Below are positions 5,246-6,073 of a DNA stretch of 6,073 nt, piece by piece (the first letter of the stretch is position 1; every line of letters starts with the position of its first letter). A program made the translations under genes and the position numbers. This DNA is from an uncultured Oscillospiraceae bacterium (lineage in GTDB: Bacteria; Bacillota; Clostridia; Oscillospirales; Ruminococcaceae): contig CAUABB010000095.1 in the NCBI GenBank assembly GCA_958427155.1, positions 1 through 6,073 on the forward strand, written 5' to 3'. A model generated the notes under the pieces. The model did not search any database and was not told the origin of the DNA. It was given only the letters and a program-made list of their open reading frames with translations.

Positions 5246-6073
5246 TTAAAGTGCCTTTTTTCCAATGTCGCTCCGATAATGAGCGTTTTTAAAATAAATA
5301 GACCCAACCGCCTCATACGAATTTTTTAAGGCTTCTTTTAAGGTTGGCGCGGTAGCGGTGATACCGAGCACTCGCCCTCCTGATGTGACGATCTTTCCAT
5401 CCGCTAGTTTGGTTCCGGCGTGATAAACAGTAGCAAGAGGGGATTGTCCTTTTTCATCCAACCCTTCAATAACGCAGCCAGTTTCGTATTTTTGTGGGTA
5501 TCCTCCTGAAGCCATTACAACACAGGCGGCAGCGTCGTCTGACCATTCAATTTTGAGATCAGAGAGGGTTTCGTTTCGCACAGCCTGGAAAATAGTGAAC
5601 AAGTCTGTTTTAAGAAGCGGGAGGACGACCTGGGTTTCCGGGTCGCCAAACCGGCAGTTATATTCAATGACTTTGATACCATTTGGTGTGATCATCAACC
5701 CAAAATACAGGCATCCTTTAAAAGGGCAGCCTTCCGCAATCATCGCACGAATGGTGGGAAGGAAAATACGCTCCATTGCTTCTTTAGCATGTTCTGCTGT
5801 ATAGCAGGGATTTGGAGCTATCGTCCCCATTCCGCCGGTATTTAATCCCTTATCGCCATCCAGGGCACGTTTGTGATCCATCGATGAAACCATTGGAACA
5901 ATCGTTTTGGAATCGGTAAAAGCAAGAACCGAAACTTCAGGTCCGGTCAGAAACTCTTCAACGACGATTTCATTTCCACTGGCTCCAAAAATTTTGTCTT
6001 CCATAATAGAGTGGACGGCATTCTCAGCTTCTTCAAGATCCTGTGCAATTATAACGCCCTTACCTAACGCCAA
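5246..6073 (-). CDS. purD: Phosphoribosylamine--glycine ligase (GAR synthetase), 5' end missing
   Basis: ATP-grasp enzyme of de novo purine synthesis: 5-phosphoribosylamine + glycine + ATP gives GAR. The frame runs open off the right edge; the last 276 codons of an expected ~420 are present, so the N-terminal glycine/PRA-binding domain and the start of the ATP-grasp domain are missing. The first visible residues, LALGKGV, match the usual GLA(L/A)GKGV loop in the ATP site. Numbered from the second visible codon onward (taking the edge codon as 1), EEFLTGPEVSVLAF (39-52), DHKRALDGDKGLNTGGMG (66-83) and IEYNCRFGDPETQ (136-148) follow; E137 and N139 are the expected magnesium ligands. The C-terminal domain continues to a TAA at 5246-5248 with no break. 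No other pur gene is visible. Its position just before a strong terminator fits the last gene of a purine operon, as in many Firmicutes, with the rest lying to the right of the window. Confidence 0.97.
   Translation of the reverse strand: MALGKGVIIAQDLEEAENAVHSIMEDKIFGASGNEIVVEEFLTGPEVSVLAFTDSKTIVPMVSSMDHKRALDGDKGLNTGGMGTIAPNPCYTAEHAKEAMERIFLPTIRAMIAEGCPFKGCLYFGLMITPNGIKVIEYNCRFGDPETQVVLPLLKTDLFTIFQAVRNETLSDLKIEWSDDAAACVVMASGGYPQKYETGCVIEGLDEKGQSPLATVYHAGTKLADGKIVTSGGRVLGITATAPTLKEALKNSYEAVGSIYFKNAHYRSDIGKKAL

Overview
The window looks like a piece of a low-to-moderate-GC Firmicutes chromosome, most likely class Clostridia and perhaps the Ruminococcaceae/Oscillospiraceae. This rests on AT-rich intergenic DNA, strong AGGAG-type ribosome binding sites, TATAAT promoters, a metG-tatD operon and the general look of the proteins. 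No taxonomic search was possible, so the placement is an inference.

Layout, left to right. (1) 1-651, plus strand: the 3' part of an unrecognised membrane-anchored protein with a Ser-rich, acidic C-terminus. (2) 682-729: a perfect 48-bp palindrome flanked by A and T runs, a two-way terminator between converging genes. (3) 748-3497, minus strand: metG (methionyl-tRNA synthetase) followed by tatD (metal-dependent nuclease/hydrolase), joined by a TAATG stop/start overlap. The pair is served by an extended -10 promoter near 3559-3587 and a short leader with a hairpin. (4) 3675-3964, plus strand: a small two-helix membrane protein gene with its own promoter and a strong RBS. Its reading frame is broken by one base in a T tract near 3903-3907. 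(5) 4044-5165, minus strand: an intact ion-transporter-superfamily (SLC13/CitMHS-like) permease of unknown substrate. (6) 5200-5229: a minus-strand intrinsic terminator. (7) 5246-6073, minus strand: the C-terminal two thirds of purD (GAR synthetase), whose 5' end lies off the right edge.

Most of the content is housekeeping: purine synthesis, Met-tRNA charging and TatD. I found no phage, IS, CRISPR, toxin-antitoxin or defence signature, and no convincing undescribed system. The least ordinary locus is the small frameshifted membrane gene at 3730-3964. Its two halves join seamlessly if one T is skipped, and the stop is the sequence UUU UAA C, which resembles the release-factor-2 type of +1 frameshift site. 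A plain one-base mutation remains the simpler explanation. No gene-free stretch exceeds 300 bases; the longest, 3498-3729, holds two divergent promoters and the metG leader.
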